Assembly: GCA_965220775.1 (NCBI GenBank)
Contig: OZ244845.1
Span: 806,001 to 870,000 of the forward strand
Direction: 5' to 3'
Length of the DNA: 64,000 nt
Source of the DNA: G963664835 sp965220775
Lineage (GTDB): Bacteria; Chloroflexota; UBA6077; FW602-bin22; JBCLEL01
The notes under the pieces were generated by a model. That model worked only from the letters and a program-made list of their open reading frames with translations. It searched no databases and was not told the origin of the DNA. Below, in pieces: positions 26,128 to 34,689 of the stretch. How positions within the stretch are numbered: the first letter of the stretch is position 1; each line of letters opens with the position of its first letter. The position numbers and the translations under genes are program-made.

Positions 26128-26937
26128 TTGGCCAAAAACGACATCCGGCAGAAGCTCGCCGAGTTCAAGATTAACGGCTATGTGATCTTCGAAGACCTCT
26201 TGCCGGCGGAGAAAGTAGACAAGCTTCAAGCGGCCTTTATGCCGCTGCTTGAAAATGTCAGAGCCATGACTTTGGGACACGAAACGCCGGGGCCGCAATT
26301 CGAGCCTCGCGTGGTCGGCGACCGTCGCACCGGCCAGGGCCGGCTGCTAAACGTCAATCGCTACAACGTAGAGGTGCCCTGGCTGCCTCCTTTTTCCGAC
26401 CCCGAGGTCTACGAAAATCCGTTCCTACTAGAGTTCTTGGACCGCTACTGGGACACCGACGACTACTTGATTACGCTCTATTCTTCGAACACTCCCTATC
26501 CAGGCAGCGAGTACCAGCCATGGCACCGTGACATTCCCTTGGTCTCCCCCCATGTAGGGCTGGAAGTCTGCCCGCACTTTGGCATGAAGATCCCCCTCGT
26601 AGACACTGTCGAAGACAACGGCAGCTTTGAAGTCATCCCCGGCACCCAGTACCTCGCCGATCCGGCGATGGAGGATCACTATAACGAGATCGTCGACAAT
26701 GGCGATTTTTGCACGCGTAGGCTGAACATGAAGAAAGGATCCTTGTGGATCCAGGATCCACGTCCGATACATCGAGGGACGCCCAACCGCTCTGATCAAC
26801 CGAGGCCGGAGTTGGTCATCGCCTACTCCCTGCCCTGGTTTAATCCCGCCCAGTACATCGAAATGACTCAACCGCAGTTTGATCGGCTGTCGGAGCGTGG
26901 CAAGGGATTGCTGCGCTATTGCCGAATTATCGCTTAG
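26128..26937 (+). CDS. Phytanoyl-CoA dioxygenase (PhyH) family protein
   Basis: 269 residues. Ligands are H133 and D135 (YQPWHRD), H215 (IHRGTPNRSDQPRP) and R226. GAGGA at 26116-26120 lies seven bases before TTG 26128, and the resulting MAKNDIRQKLAEFKINGY matches its relatives, so it is preferred to ATG 26098. It carries an insertion of about ten residues before DRRTGQGRLLNVNRY compared with the gene at 4335, its closest relative here with that at 55037. The next gene starts 38 bases downstream, so it may be the first gene of the SGNH-reductase-sulfatase cluster. Confidence 0.87.
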   Translation: MAKNDIRQKLAEFKINGYVIFEDLLPAEKVDKLQAAFMPLLENVRAMTLGHETPGPQFEPRVVGDRRTGQGRLLNVNRYNVEVPWLPPFSDPEVYENPFLLEFLDRYWDTDDYLITLYSSNTPYPGSEYQPWHRDIPLVSPHVGLEVCPHFGMKIPLVDTVEDNGSFEVIPGTQYLADPAMEDHYNEIVDNGDFCTRRLNMKKGSLWIQDPRPIHRGTPNRSDQPRPELVIAYSLPWFNPAQYIEMTQPQFDRLSERGKGLLRYCRIIA

Positions 26938-26975
26938 ACGACTGCTTGTTAGCGTCGTAGAGCTTGGGGGCCGGC

Positions 26976-28058
26976 ATGGATACACGCGAATACTTGGAAG
27001 GCCTGCTCTACCATCCGGCCGAGATCGACAAGTGGCTCGCCGGCCAGGCGTTCCCGTTCTCCAAGTACGACCCAGAGCTCGGCTTCCTTCACCGCACCCG
27101 GCGCCGGCACGATGGAGTCGACGATTCCACGCCGGTCTACACCTATGACGCCATTGACGCCCGGCGCACCATCAGGTACGCGGAACTCCCCTGCCGGATC
27201 AATACCTACGGCAATAGCTTCACCAGCTGTGACCAGGTAAGCGACGGTGAGACCTGGCAGGAAGTCTTGGCAGCCCATTTTTGCGAACCAGTGCGAAATT
27301 TCGGTATTGGCGGCTACTCGGTCTACCAGACGTATCTGCGGATGAAGCGTGAGGAAGCGCGCACGCCGGCCGAATGCATCGTGTTTGGCGTCTTCGAGGA
27401 TGACCACTTCCGCAGTTTCACCAGTTGGCAAAGTGTCTTCGCCGGGAAAAACACCCAGCACATCGCACCAACTTTGCCTCATATTGAGGTGGACCTGAAG
27501 ACGCGCGGAATTGTGGAGCGCGAAAACTCCTGTCCGACTCCCGAATCGCTCTACAATCTGTGCGATCTGGAATGGGTTTACGATACGTTCAAGGACGATT
27601 TCGATCTACGAGTACGGTTGGACTACCTTGATCACCTCAAGGAAAACCCTGGGGATTCCCTGCTCGATTTTGGAGAACGCACCGAATACACCAAGGCCGC
27701 GCTCTTCGGCAGCATGCGCATTGTCGATAAAGTGGCCGAGTTCGCCGAATCTCGCAAGGCGAAGCTACTCATCGTCCTGTCATACGGCACGAGGGCGATA
27801 ACCAAGGCATTTAGGGATGGCCGCCGGTTCGATCACGAGTTTGTGGACCATCTACAGGACCTGGGAGTTCCCTACATCGACCTGCTGGAAGCCCACAAGG
27901 CCGACTTCGCCAAGTTCAGCGTTGGACTCGAAGATTACCTATCAACCTACTTCATCGGTCACTACAATCCGCTGGGCAATTTCTTCACCGCTTTCGCAAC
28001 AAAGGACAAGTTGGCGGATATGCTAGAGCCTAGACCCATCAGCTACCAGGACCCGTAG
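26976..28058 (+). CDS. SGNH/GDSL-hydrolase-like protein with GNS motif
   Basis: A 360-residue protein resembling SGNH esterases only in short motifs. Block I is YGNSFTSCDQV (S81, with Asn where the family has Asp), the block II-like Gly is in RNFGIGGYSVYQ, and a block V-like His is in FIGHYNPLGNFF (H329) without the usual Asp three residues before it. It has no signal peptide. GGGGG precedes ATG 26976. It is closely related along its entire length to the protein encoded at 29953, which keeps GDS. Function unknown; an acyl or sugar-ester hydrolase is the best guess. Confidence 0.6.
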   Translation: MDTREYLEGLLYHPAEIDKWLAGQAFPFSKYDPELGFLHRTRRRHDGVDDSTPVYTYDAIDARRTIRYAELPCRINTYGNSFTSCDQVSDGETWQEVLAAHFCEPVRNFGIGGYSVYQTYLRMKREEARTPAECIVFGVFEDDHFRSFTSWQSVFAGKNTQHIAPTLPHIEVDLKTRGIVERENSCPTPESLYNLCDLEWVYDTFKDDFDLRVRLDYLDHLKENPGDSLLDFGERTEYTKAALFGSMRIVDKVAEFAESRKAKLLIVLSYGTRAITKAFRDGRRFDHEFVDHLQDLGVPYIDLLEAHKADFAKFSVGLEDYLSTYFIGHYNPLGNFFTAFATKDKLADMLEPRPISYQDP

Positions 28059-28075
28059 TGAGGCAACCCGCCAGA

Positions 28076-28640
28076 ATCACGTAGCGCTGGGGCTTGTCCC
28101 CAGCCCATTTGCCTCAAAGACGAAACGAGCGTGCAGGCGCGCCCATGCGCGACAGGCATTTTATATTCTTTAACGTTTAGGATTTCTAGAGTGTTTTCCT
28201 TAGGCCGACAAGCAGTTGGTCGAGACAATCAACCCGCCAAGGCCATTTCGATAGTCCGCAAACCGCATGTTCGTCATTGGTACGAAAATGATGGGACGCG
28301 GCTTCGATAGTGCCTCGGGATCCCACGAATCTCCCGGATCGTCATTCCGGCGAAGGCCGGAATCCAGAGGGGTGGGGAGAGGGGAATGTAGTGCGGTCGA
28401 AGACTTCGCGAGGCGAGGGGCTTGTCCCCCGCTGGGGCGGAGGAGGGGCGTGGCAGAATCCGCGGTGCCAATTCGCCGTACCAAGCCACAACTCCAGCGC
28501 TTCATACCTTGGTGTGCCGACGCCAACCGGCATGAGCGATTGCTATGAAAGCATGTCCCGGACCCCGATCCGGGATAGGTTCCCGCCCCCCATTCGTCAT
28601 TCCGGCGAAGGCCGGAATCCAGAGGGGAGGGGGAAGGCAA
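28076..28640. repeat. Hairpin-repeat mosaic 6
   Basis: It begins with GTAGCGCTGGGG-CTTG-TCCCCAGC (about 28080-28104), the C-G paired variant also seen at 3282. Then come GTACGAAAATGATGGGACG (about 28280), two standard ATTCCGGC-GAAG-GCCGGAAT hairpins (about 28343 and 28601), a degenerate CTTG hairpin (about 28418), the CATACCTTGGTGTGCCGAC element (about 28503) and a GTCCCGGAC hairpin (about 28555). The following 28641-28890 holds no gene or repeat that I recognise and may carry the promoter for the aldo/keto reductase gene. Confidence 0.83.
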
Positions 28641-28890
28641 GACCACCGCCAACCTTTGGTGACAACGAAAGTTAGAGAATCAAAAACTCCTGCATACGCG
28701 ATACGTAGGAGATGGATTGGCCACGCGTTTGTTAGTTGTCTAGGAACACTCGGTAGCAAGCTAAGGATCACCCGCGATGAACCATGAAAAAATCATGCTG
28801 ACAACAGAGTCAAACCGGCGTTACCCTTAGGGGTAGTCTGGCCGGTTCGGTGGATGGCACACGTTGCCGCGAGAGGAACGGAGAAATGCG

Positions 28891-29952
28891 ATGGAATACT
28901 GTAATCTAGGCAATTCTGGTCTAGAGGTAGCTCGATTGGGCCTCGGTACGATTCCGTTTGGCACTATCCTTGACGACAATGCCTGCCAACGGTTCGTGGA
29001 CACCTACGAAGACGCCGGCGGCAATCTCGTCGACACCTCGAACCTGTACGGAGGCGGAACCGTAGGAACCAACACGGAAATGGCCGGCACCGCCGAACGA
29101 GCGGTCGGCAGGGCATTGAAAGGCAAGCGGCACCGCTTCGCGGTCGCGACCAAGGGTTACTGGCTCATGCAGGACGAGGTTCGCCCAAACAGCGTTGGCC
29201 TCTCCCGGACTTATCTCTCAACACAAATCGAGGCGAGTTTGCGCCGGCTGGGCACCGACTACATCGATCTATACCAGTGCCACAACTGGGACCTTTACAC
29301 CCCGGTTGAAGAAACTATGCGGGTGCTCGACGACTTCGTCCGAGCCGGCAAGATCCGCTACGTCGGCGTGAGCAACTGGGATGGATGGCACGTCGTCAAG
29401 GCGAATTGTCACGCCAGGTCCGCAAACCTTACGCCAATACTCTCGAACCAGATTTGGTACAACCTCGCCGATCGGGGCGCCGAGAACTCCATCATTCCGG
29501 CATGCCAGGACCAGTCAGTCTCGATAATCGTCTGGGGCGCCCTGGGCATTGGATTCTTAACCGGAAAATATCGACGCGGAGACGAAGCCCCGGTTGAAGG
29601 CGCAAGATTGTGGGCGGCGAAGGACGATGAGATGTTCTCTTGGCAGCGGCTCGCCAACGATCGCAGCTGGGCTACGCTGGACGAGCTGTCCCGCATCGCG
29701 AACCAACACGATCAGACTATTGCCAATGTGGCCATGCGCTGGTTGCTTCAGTCGGGCACGAGCGATGTCGTTCTACTGGGAGCTACCAAACTCGAGCAGT
29801 TCAACAGCAATATGGACGTGGTCAACTTCCACCTGACCGACCAGGATATGCAGGACCTGACGACCGTGAGCGAGCATTCTCATCCCTATCCGATTAACTT
29901 CTACGACATCTTTTGCCGGCGCGAAAGCGACTTGTACGGGGGATTGCGCTAG
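28891..29952 (+). CDS. Aldo/keto reductase
   Basis: A 353-residue NADPH-dependent oxidoreductase of the AKR superfamily, TIM barrel. The catalytic tetrad is visible: D48 and Y53 (LVDTSNLYG), K88 (VATKGYW) and H131 (LYQCHNWD). The nucleotide-binding region near residues 260-310 includes LLGATKLEQ. GGAG at 28880-28883 supports ATG 28891 rather than TTG 28864. The stop codon directly abuts the GTG of the second SGNH-like gene, so the two are translationally coupled. Probably a sugar or polyol dehydrogenase. Confidence 0.85.
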   Translation: MEYCNLGNSGLEVARLGLGTIPFGTILDDNACQRFVDTYEDAGGNLVDTSNLYGGGTVGTNTEMAGTAERAVGRALKGKRHRFAVATKGYWLMQDEVRPNSVGLSRTYLSTQIEASLRRLGTDYIDLYQCHNWDLYTPVEETMRVLDDFVRAGKIRYVGVSNWDGWHVVKANCHARSANLTPILSNQIWYNLADRGAENSIIPACQDQSVSIIVWGALGIGFLTGKYRRGDEAPVEGARLWAAKDDEMFSWQRLANDRSWATLDELSRIANQHDQTIANVAMRWLLQSGTSDVVLLGATKLEQFNSNMDVVNFHLTDQDMQDLTTVSEHSHPYPINFYDIFCRRESDLYGGLR

Positions 29953-31032
29953 GTGGATGCCCGCGGTTTCCTGAAAGGCATGCTTTTCGCCCGGGCCGAG
30001 GTCGACGAGTGGTTCGCCGGCAATGCTTTTCCCATGTCCAAGTATGACAGCGAGCTAGGGTACGTGCATCGGGATCGCCGGCGCAAGTTCGGCGTGGATG
30101 AGTCCGTAGCCGTCTACAGCTATGATCTGCATGGCGCTCGCCGCACAGTCACTCACGCCGACCGTAAGTGCCGCATTAACACCTATGGCGATAGCTTCAC
30201 TGACTGCGATCAGGTCAACGATTGCGAGTCCTGGCAGGAGGTGCTGGCGGCGCATATCTGTGAGCCGGTGCGCAATTTCGGAGTCGGTGGTTACTCCGTC
30301 TATCAATCCTACCTGCGCCTGAAACGGGAAGAGGTGCGCAACCCTGCCAAGTACATCATTTTCAACATCTTTGAGGACGATCACTTCCGCAACTTGAGCA
30401 GCTGGCAGAACATAAACTCCGGCAAGAATGCCCACAACATTACTCCAACCCGTCCTTTCGTGAATGTGAACCTGGACACCGGCGCGCTCATCGAACGCGA
30501 GAATCCATGCCCAACCCGCGACTCGGTCTACAACCTGTGCGACCCTGAGTGGGTGTACGCTACTTTCGAGCACGATTTCGGCCTGGGGATGAGGATGGCT
30601 TACCTTCAATATCAGGACGAAAAACCAGGCTCCAGCTTCTTGGACTTTGTATCAGTGCACGACCGATACCTCAGTGCAGCTCTCACCGCGAGTATGCGAA
30701 TCGTCGAAAAGGTCGAGCAGTTCGCCGTTGCTCAAAACAGGAGTGTCATCTACGTACTCTCTTACGGCGAGGGGGCGATCACCAAGGCCATTGACGACGG
30801 ATGGCGCTTCGACCAACAATTTGTCGATTTCATGAGGAGCAAGGGCCTACCTGTAGTCGACTTGATGCAAGCTCACGAAGCTGATTTTGCCCGGTTCAAT
30901 ATAGGCTTGGCCGAATACCTTAGACGCTTCTTCATAGGCCACTACAATCCACTCGGCAATTTTTTCACGGCTCTCGCATTGAAGGACAAACTTGTGGAAG
31001 TCCTGGAGCCGAAACCGCTTCCTTACCAGTGA
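29953..31032 (+). CDS. SGNH/GDSL-hydrolase-like protein with GDS motif
   Basis: A 359-residue paralogue of the protein encoded at 26976. It keeps GDS (YGDSFTDCDQV, S81) and shares RNFGVGGYSVYQ, FNIFEDDHFRN (where SGNH enzymes have a GxND block) and FIGHYNPLGNFF. GTG 29953 begins immediately after the reductase stop and gives MDARGFLKGM, matching the paralogue from residue 1. No signal peptide or membrane segment is visible. The block III Asn is replaced by acidic residues in both copies, so this is a divergent branch and the hydrolase assignment is an inference. Confidence 0.62.
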   Translation: MDARGFLKGMLFARAEVDEWFAGNAFPMSKYDSELGYVHRDRRRKFGVDESVAVYSYDLHGARRTVTHADRKCRINTYGDSFTDCDQVNDCESWQEVLAAHICEPVRNFGVGGYSVYQSYLRLKREEVRNPAKYIIFNIFEDDHFRNLSSWQNINSGKNAHNITPTRPFVNVNLDTGALIERENPCPTRDSVYNLCDPEWVYATFEHDFGLGMRMAYLQYQDEKPGSSFLDFVSVHDRYLSAALTASMRIVEKVEQFAVAQNRSVIYVLSYGEGAITKAIDDGWRFDQQFVDFMRSKGLPVVDLMQAHEADFARFNIGLAEYLRRFFIGHYNPLGNFFTALALKDKLVEVLEPKPLPYQ

Positions 31033-31160
31033 GCCTCCTCTCTGCTTGCGATTTCAGTCCGCCGGCGAGATATCCGCGAACCGGTGCCGGCGAAAGCTGA
31101 TGCGCGTGATGGCGACTGAGTTTATGGACAAATCGTAAATACGACTGAGGGAGATTTGAA

Positions 31161-32585
31161 GTGAACGTCATCACCCTGATTTGCGACACCTTGCGATGGG
31201 ATCATCTGGGCTGCTATGGCAATAGCTGGATCCACACGCCCAACTTCGACAAGCTCGCCAGCATGAGCACAGTCTTCGATCGCGCCTACCTGCACAATTT
31301 CCCGACGGTGCCGGCTCGCTGCGACATGTGGACCGGCCGCTACACCGCCGCCTACTTCGACTGGGGTCCACTCCCCCGCGAGGAGACGATTCTCTCGCAG
31401 ACGCTTAGCGATGCCGGCGTCACGACCATGTTGATCGGCGATACTGGCAATCTCTTTCGCGACGATTACTTCTTCAGCCGTGGATTCAATGCATTCCACT
31501 GGATACGTGGTCAGGTCGCCGACCGCTACCAGACCGCGCCCATTGACATCGACGTGAGCGACGTCGCTGATGTTTCGTTCGATATGACCGCTGACTTGGT
31601 TGGCTACCTCCGCTCGGCTAACGATCGACGCTACGAGGAGGAGTTCCTGCCGGCCGAAACCTTTCGGGACGCGATTCGCTGGTTGGAGATGAATCGTAAA
31701 TGGGACAGCTTCTATCTCCACCTCGATATCTTCGACCCCCACGAGCCCTGGGACCCGCCTCAATGGTACGTTGACCGTTATGACCCCGGCTACGAGGGCC
31801 GCGAGATAATATTTCCCCTTTACGCGGCTGCGGACTACCTGACGCCGGCTGAGCTGAATCACTGTCGGGCCCTATACGCTGCCGAAGTGAGCCTGGTGGA
31901 TACTTGGCTCGGCCGGTTCATGGTCTCGTTGGAGAACATGGGGCTTCTTGAAAACACCGCCATCATTCTCGTCTCCGATCACGGATTCTACTTGGGTGAG
32001 CACAATTGGATGGGCAAGACTTCCATTCAGAAAGGGCTTCATCGCTTCGTACCGCTCTACGAGGAGGTCGCCCACGTCCCACAAATTGTGTACCTGCCCG
32101 GAGCCAAGCCGGGTCGGTCCAATGCCTTGGTTCAACCAGTAGATATTGCCCCAACGGTCCTCGATCTGATGGGAATGCCGACTCCCGAAACGATGCAAGG
32201 AAGCTCATGGATGCCTTTGCTACGGGGCGAGGTCAGCTCCGTACGGGACTTCGCATGGTCCGGCCCCCCGGTGCACAACCGGGGCAAATACCGTCCCAGC
32301 ACGATTACCACGAACGAAGGATGGAGCATGATCCACAACGGAATGGTGGAGCCGCCGGCTGGCGGTCGGCCGCTCTACGCGGTCGATGGCAAAGTACGCG
32401 AGGAGATATTGCCGGCCTCGCTGCCCGATACCGAGCTCTACTATCTGCCGGATGATCCTCACCAGCAGCGGAACCTATTCCACGAGCGTAGGGAAGTCGC
32501 CGAAGACATTCACCGTCGGTTCATCAAGTTCCTGGAGGAGTTGAATGTGCCGGAAGCCGCCTTAGAGCTTCGCCGGCAACTCTGA
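31161..32585 (+). CDS. Sulfatase-fold hydrolase with Thr at the formylglycine position
   Basis: A 474-residue alkaline-phosphatase-superfamily enzyme. Metal-ligand regions are CDTLRWDHLGCYG (D9, D14) and VSDHGFYLGEH, with later lysine and histidine positions in NWMGKTSIQKG. The usual C/S-x-P-x-R formylglycine motif reads T49-V-P-A-R, followed by CDMWTGR. Known sulfatases need Cys or Ser for maturation, while some relatives such as nucleotide pyrophosphatases use Thr directly. The product may thus be a phosphodiesterase or similar rather than a sulfatase. GGGAG precedes GTG 31161. There is no signal peptide. Confidence 0.8.
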   Translation: MNVITLICDTLRWDHLGCYGNSWIHTPNFDKLASMSTVFDRAYLHNFPTVPARCDMWTGRYTAAYFDWGPLPREETILSQTLSDAGVTTMLIGDTGNLFRDDYFFSRGFNAFHWIRGQVADRYQTAPIDIDVSDVADVSFDMTADLVGYLRSANDRRYEEEFLPAETFRDAIRWLEMNRKWDSFYLHLDIFDPHEPWDPPQWYVDRYDPGYEGREIIFPLYAAADYLTPAELNHCRALYAAEVSLVDTWLGRFMVSLENMGLLENTAIILVSDHGFYLGEHNWMGKTSIQKGLHRFVPLYEEVAHVPQIVYLPGAKPGRSNALVQPVDIAPTVLDLMGMPTPETMQGSSWMPLLRGEVSSVRDFAWSGPPVHNRGKYRPSTITTNEGWSMIHNGMVEPPAGGRPLYAVDGKVREEILPASLPDTELYYLPDDPHQQRNLFHERREVAEDIHRRFIKFLEELNVPEAALELRRQL

Positions 32586-32629
32586 TCTACCAGATGCGGC
32601 CAAGGATACGCGCTCCAACGGTAGTGCAG

Positions 32630-33300
32630 GCAGAAAATGTAGCGCGGGGGCTTGTCCCCCGCTGGGGTCGGGGCGTGGCGTAGCAGAACCCACCGTGCCA
32701 ATTCGCCGTACCAAACCACAACTCCCGCTTTTCATACCTTGGCGTGCCGGCCCCAGCCGGCGTGAGCGATTGCTACGCAAGTATGTCCCGTACGCCGATA
32801 AGGGATACACGCTCCAACGGTAGTGCAGCCAGAAAAATGTAGCGCGGGGGCTTGTCTCCAGCCATGGGCAAGCCCTCCGGCGTCCCACCAAGGGCCGAAG
32901 TCTCCGTAGGGGCCGGTTTCAAACCGGCCTGGGGGGCGGTCTGGCGCACCAGGCCGTCTCACCAACCATGCGCGTGCCGCCACCGTCACCGTAGCGGAGC
33001 CCCTTGCATCATTGGTACGAAAATGCGACTACGCGGCTTTCGAGCGCGCCGTTTAACCCATCCAATCCGCGTTCTCGTCAATCCGGCCCCCCAATCGTCA
33101 TTCCGGCGAAGGCCGGAATCCAGAGGGGTGGGGAGAGGGGATTGTAGCGCGGGGGCTTGTCCCCCGCCTAGGGCGCCGCTAGTTCGCCTGCGTTGCACCA
33201 CCCGGCACCGCCACATCCGCGGGCCCCCGCCGAACCTGTAGCGCGTGGGCTTGTCCCACGGCTGGTTCCCGCCACACCGGCGAACCCGACAATTCCGGCG
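32630..33300. repeat. Hairpin-repeat mosaic 7
   Basis: Three CTTG-loop hairpins of the GCGGGGG type (about 32643, 32845 degenerate, and 33148) and one of the CGTGGG/CCCACG type (about 33241-33262). A CATACCTTGGCGTGCCGGC element (about 32734) is followed by a decayed GTCCCGTAC...GATAAGGGAT hairpin (about 32785). GTACGAAAATGCGACTACG (about 33014) and ATTCCGGC-GAAG-GCCGGAAT (about 33101) come next. It sits directly after the sulfatase-like gene. From 33300 to 33495 nothing recognisable is seen. Confidence 0.82.
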
Positions 33301-33495
33301 TTCGCCGCAATCCAAGAAAGGCACGGACGGCGAAACAGTCCCGGAAATTCGAATCCCGCTCAGGACTCCATCAACTCGCGCAGGATCATGGCTTCTGGCT
33401 GATTATGTAAAACTAACGTTTCGGCCTACCAACATCTGGCTGGAAGGTAACTCCAATTCGTGCCGCTTGATCCGATCAGACCACCAAGGGCTAGT

Positions 33496-33526
33496 GCGCA
33501 AAAACCTAAAATTGCAAAACAAAAGG
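33496..33526. promoter_or_regulatory. Upstream motif shared with 35727-35757
   Basis: GCGCAAAAACCT, four variable bases, then TTGCAAAACAAA and a GG. The same two 12-base blocks, also separated by four bases, occur at 35727-35757. Weaker similarity continues for about 50 bases downstream in both places. The two copies lie about 270 and 195 bases before the ketose-epimerase-like and Gfo/Idh genes, respectively. It could be an operator or part of an older duplicated upstream region. Confidence 0.4.
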
Positions 33527-33798
33527 TCTCGAGAAGCCTGTGTTAGGCGAAGGGCAACAGGACCTGTTCCGCGGGCGTCGCGGGCCGGCTGAGATCGCGC
33601 GCCGGCGCTGCATCCAGACTCCAGGAGAAATGAATGTGCGAAATGCCGCCTCGGACCCTCGCAGGCAGTTGCGATCTGGTAGATTCCCCCTGTACTACGT
33701 ACAATGATTTAAACGGCCGGCGCGGATGACCTCTCGACAGATCGAAGGCGTAACCGCGCAAGCAAACGTATTTGGCACGGCAAAAAAGGAGAGGCCTG

Positions 33799-34659
33799 AT
33801 GCAATATGGAGCTAGTGCCCTGGTTTGGGTGGCGCCCTTTCTCACTAAAGATATTCCATTGATAGGGCACGTTAGATCAATGGGATTCGACATCTTGGAA
33901 ATTCCCGTTTGGGATGAGCCCTTTGACATTGACAAAGTGGCCGACGAGTTGCGCAAGAATGAGGTTGAGGCCTCGGTAGCCGCCTTTCAGACGCCCGATC
34001 GGGACATGACCGATCCAGACCAATCGGTCCGGAGCCGGGCAGTTCAGCACCTGAAGTATTGCGTTGACGTAGCAAGTCAGATGGGCGCCACCAGGATTGT
34101 CGGCCCCCTCGGCGCGCCGGCCCACGCCGCCTACAAGCTCCGCACCCCCGACGAGTTGAAGCGCGACATCGACACCTGCGCCTCCGGCTTGCGTGAGGCC
34201 GCGGCCCACGCGGAGGACCACGGCGTCCTGCTAGTTTACGAGCCGCTCAATCGCTACGAAACCAGCTTCTGCAGCCGAGTTCAAGATGTGGCCAGGTTGG
34301 TCGACGCCGTCGATAGTACCTCGTTTCGCATGTTGATCGACGTGTTCCACGCCAATATTGAGGAAGTATCGCTAGCCGATGCGGTCGAGACCGCCGGCCA
34401 TAGACTGGCCTACGTGCACGCGATCGATAGCCACCGGGGAACTCCGGGCACCGGCCATCTTGAATGGAACGAGCTGAAATCTGCGCTGGAGGGTATTGGT
34501 TACGACGGGCCGATTGTGATGGAAGCCATGCCCTATCAAGTTGAGTGGCTTGCCGTCGCCGGCCGCATCTGGCATCCGCCGGCGCCAACCCCCGACGCGC
34601 TCGCGTCCGAGGGACTGAAATTCTTGAGAGGCCTGTTCGAGCCATCTGAAGCGACCTAG
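33799..34659 (+). CDS. Ketose 3-epimerase-like TIM barrel (DTE family)
   Basis: A 286-residue xylose-isomerase-like barrel with the metal and substrate residues of D-tagatose/D-psicose 3-epimerases: E148 (VYEPLNRYET), D181 and nearby H184 (LIDVFHANIEE), HAIDSHRGTPGTGH, and E242 (IVMEAM). It likely interconverts free ketoses at C3, but the exact sugar is not evident. AGGAGAGG at 33788-33794 supports ATG 33799 over the upstream TTG 33772. It is monocistronic, between repeat mosaics 7 and 8. Confidence 0.82.
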   Translation: MQYGASALVWVAPFLTKDIPLIGHVRSMGFDILEIPVWDEPFDIDKVADELRKNEVEASVAAFQTPDRDMTDPDQSVRSRAVQHLKYCVDVASQMGATRIVGPLGAPAHAAYKLRTPDELKRDIDTCASGLREAAAHAEDHGVLLVYEPLNRYETSFCSRVQDVARLVDAVDSTSFRMLIDVFHANIEEVSLADAVETAGHRLAYVHAIDSHRGTPGTGHLEWNELKSALEGIGYDGPIVMEAMPYQVEWLAVAGRIWHPPAPTPDALASEGLKFLRGLFEPSEAT

Positions 34660-34689
34660 TATCGTCGTTCCTGGGACATCCCGCCGCCC

